Source of the DNA: Platanthera guangdongensis
Lineage: Eukaryota; Streptophyta; Magnoliopsida; Asparagales; Orchidaceae
Length of the DNA: 64,000 nt
Assembly: GCA_039583875.1 (NCBI GenBank)
Contig: CM077159.1
Span: forward strand, 102,633,287-102,697,286
Reading direction: 5' to 3'
The translations under genes and the position numbers were made by a program. The first letter of the stretch is position 1. Every line of letters begins with the position of its first letter. The notes under the pieces were generated by a model. That model searched no databases, had not been told where the DNA came from, and saw nothing but the letters and a program-made list of their open reading frames with translations. Positions 63,533 to 64,000 of this stretch are shown here, one piece after another.

Positions 63533-64000
63533 CTATTTCTGCTCAGCCTCCTTGATCACTATGCCCTTCCCAGACTTTATCTTTGCTTGTACTGAGGCTC
63601 CAGCATCTTCAGCAGCAGCAGGCTCCTTTCCTTTTAGATCCTTCTTCTTCTGCTCTTCAGTCTTAATCTTTTGTCTTTCAAAGTAATGATATGGCTTAGA
63701 AAAGTACTTGCTAGGCTTCTGGGCATTAGGAAGTAGCTTTCCCATCTTTGCCTTTCTTCTATACTGCACAATGGCTTCTTGCCTGGTCTCATGCTTCCTC
63801 CACTCCAGTTCAGAAAACCACTTGTTTCTATCTTGAATATTATCTTTGACAGCCTTCCATGCAGTTAAGATAATATTCCTTGAAGTGGGGCTCTACTGTT
63901 CAAAATCAGGCCTTTATTCAGCTTGCTCTCTGAACCTCTTCTTAGACAACTGAGTCTCTTGTTCCTTCAGCAACAAGGCTTCTTGTTCTTTCAGTATAGC
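63533..64000 (-). pseudogene. Sirevirus I downstream ORF, C-terminal end (partial)
   Basis: The frame runs from a TAG at 63533 to the right: WRKHETRQEAIVQYRRKAKM, KPSKYFSKPYHYFERQKIKT, KKKDLKGKEPAAAEDAGASV, ending KGIVIKEAEQK. The first part (AILKEQEALLLKEQETQLSK, from about 64000) is a Glu/Lys/Leu coiled-coil-like helix. A TAG near 63895 interrupts the reading in between. This is the tail of the same kind of accessory protein as in element E, though the sequence is not obviously similar. Confidence 0.6.

Overview
The window is a repeat-dense piece of a flowering-plant nuclear genome. It consists almost entirely of LTR retrotransposons inserted into one another, plus foldback and minisatellite DNA. 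The plant assignment rests on plant-type Ty1/copia, Sirevirus and Tekay/Del chromovirus coding regions, primer-binding sites matching plant initiator Met-tRNA (TGGTATCAGAG), and long CpG-rich LTRs. I found no intact host gene, tRNA or rRNA; the only non-retroelement coding trace is a short broken fragment near 26.7-26.9 kb. I do not name a species.

Layout. 1-4.4 kb: old, broken copia element A on the minus strand, its 3' end outside the window. 4.4-5.2 kb: GC-rich unassigned DNA. About 5.2-20.87 kb: a probable gypsy-type LTR (J) split by a Tekay-family solo LTR (F, TSD ATTAC), which is itself split by a long Sirevirus (E, 8.36-20.54 kb). E has a complete LTR-internal-LTR unit plus a second, truncated internal region sharing the left LTR. 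E carries gag, protease, integrase, RT/RNase H and an extra long downstream reading frame, all with stops. 20.9-27.3 kb: non-LTR repeats, namely a Sirevirus LTR scrap, a minisatellite, a ~690 bp TA/TACATG tract, two hairpin elements, and a ~1.85 kb foldback element filled with CGGGCGAAAAAA-type repeats. 27.4-44.7 kb: copia element C (minus), cut in its RNase H region by a complete Tekay chromovirus B (29.378-39.089 kb, TSD CATAC). 45.3-53.6 kb: the LTR of Sirevirus H, split by young non-autonomous copia D (47.379-53.441 kb, TSD CTCAT). 53.5-58.6 kb: part of H plus a Tekay LTR and gag start (G1), tandemly duplicated (G2). 58.6-64 kb: Sirevirus I inside G2, its LTR split by a B-family solo LTR K (TSD AAACA).

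What is most unusual: (1) element D keeps an 884-codon open frame whose integrase domain retains the fold and exact D-D35-E spacing but has A, S and A at the three catalytic positions, and which lacks protease and most of RT; (2) the Tekay LTRs carry hairpin arrays whose stem words vary while both arms change together; (3) TCGA-centred palindrome cassettes recur in unrelated LTR families, and in Sirevirus E they occupy the LTR, the inter-ORF spacer and the gag coding sequence; (4) the CGGGCGAAAAAA foldback array switches orientation once near 25.22 kb.

All domain and family calls come from reading motifs by eye; no searches were run.
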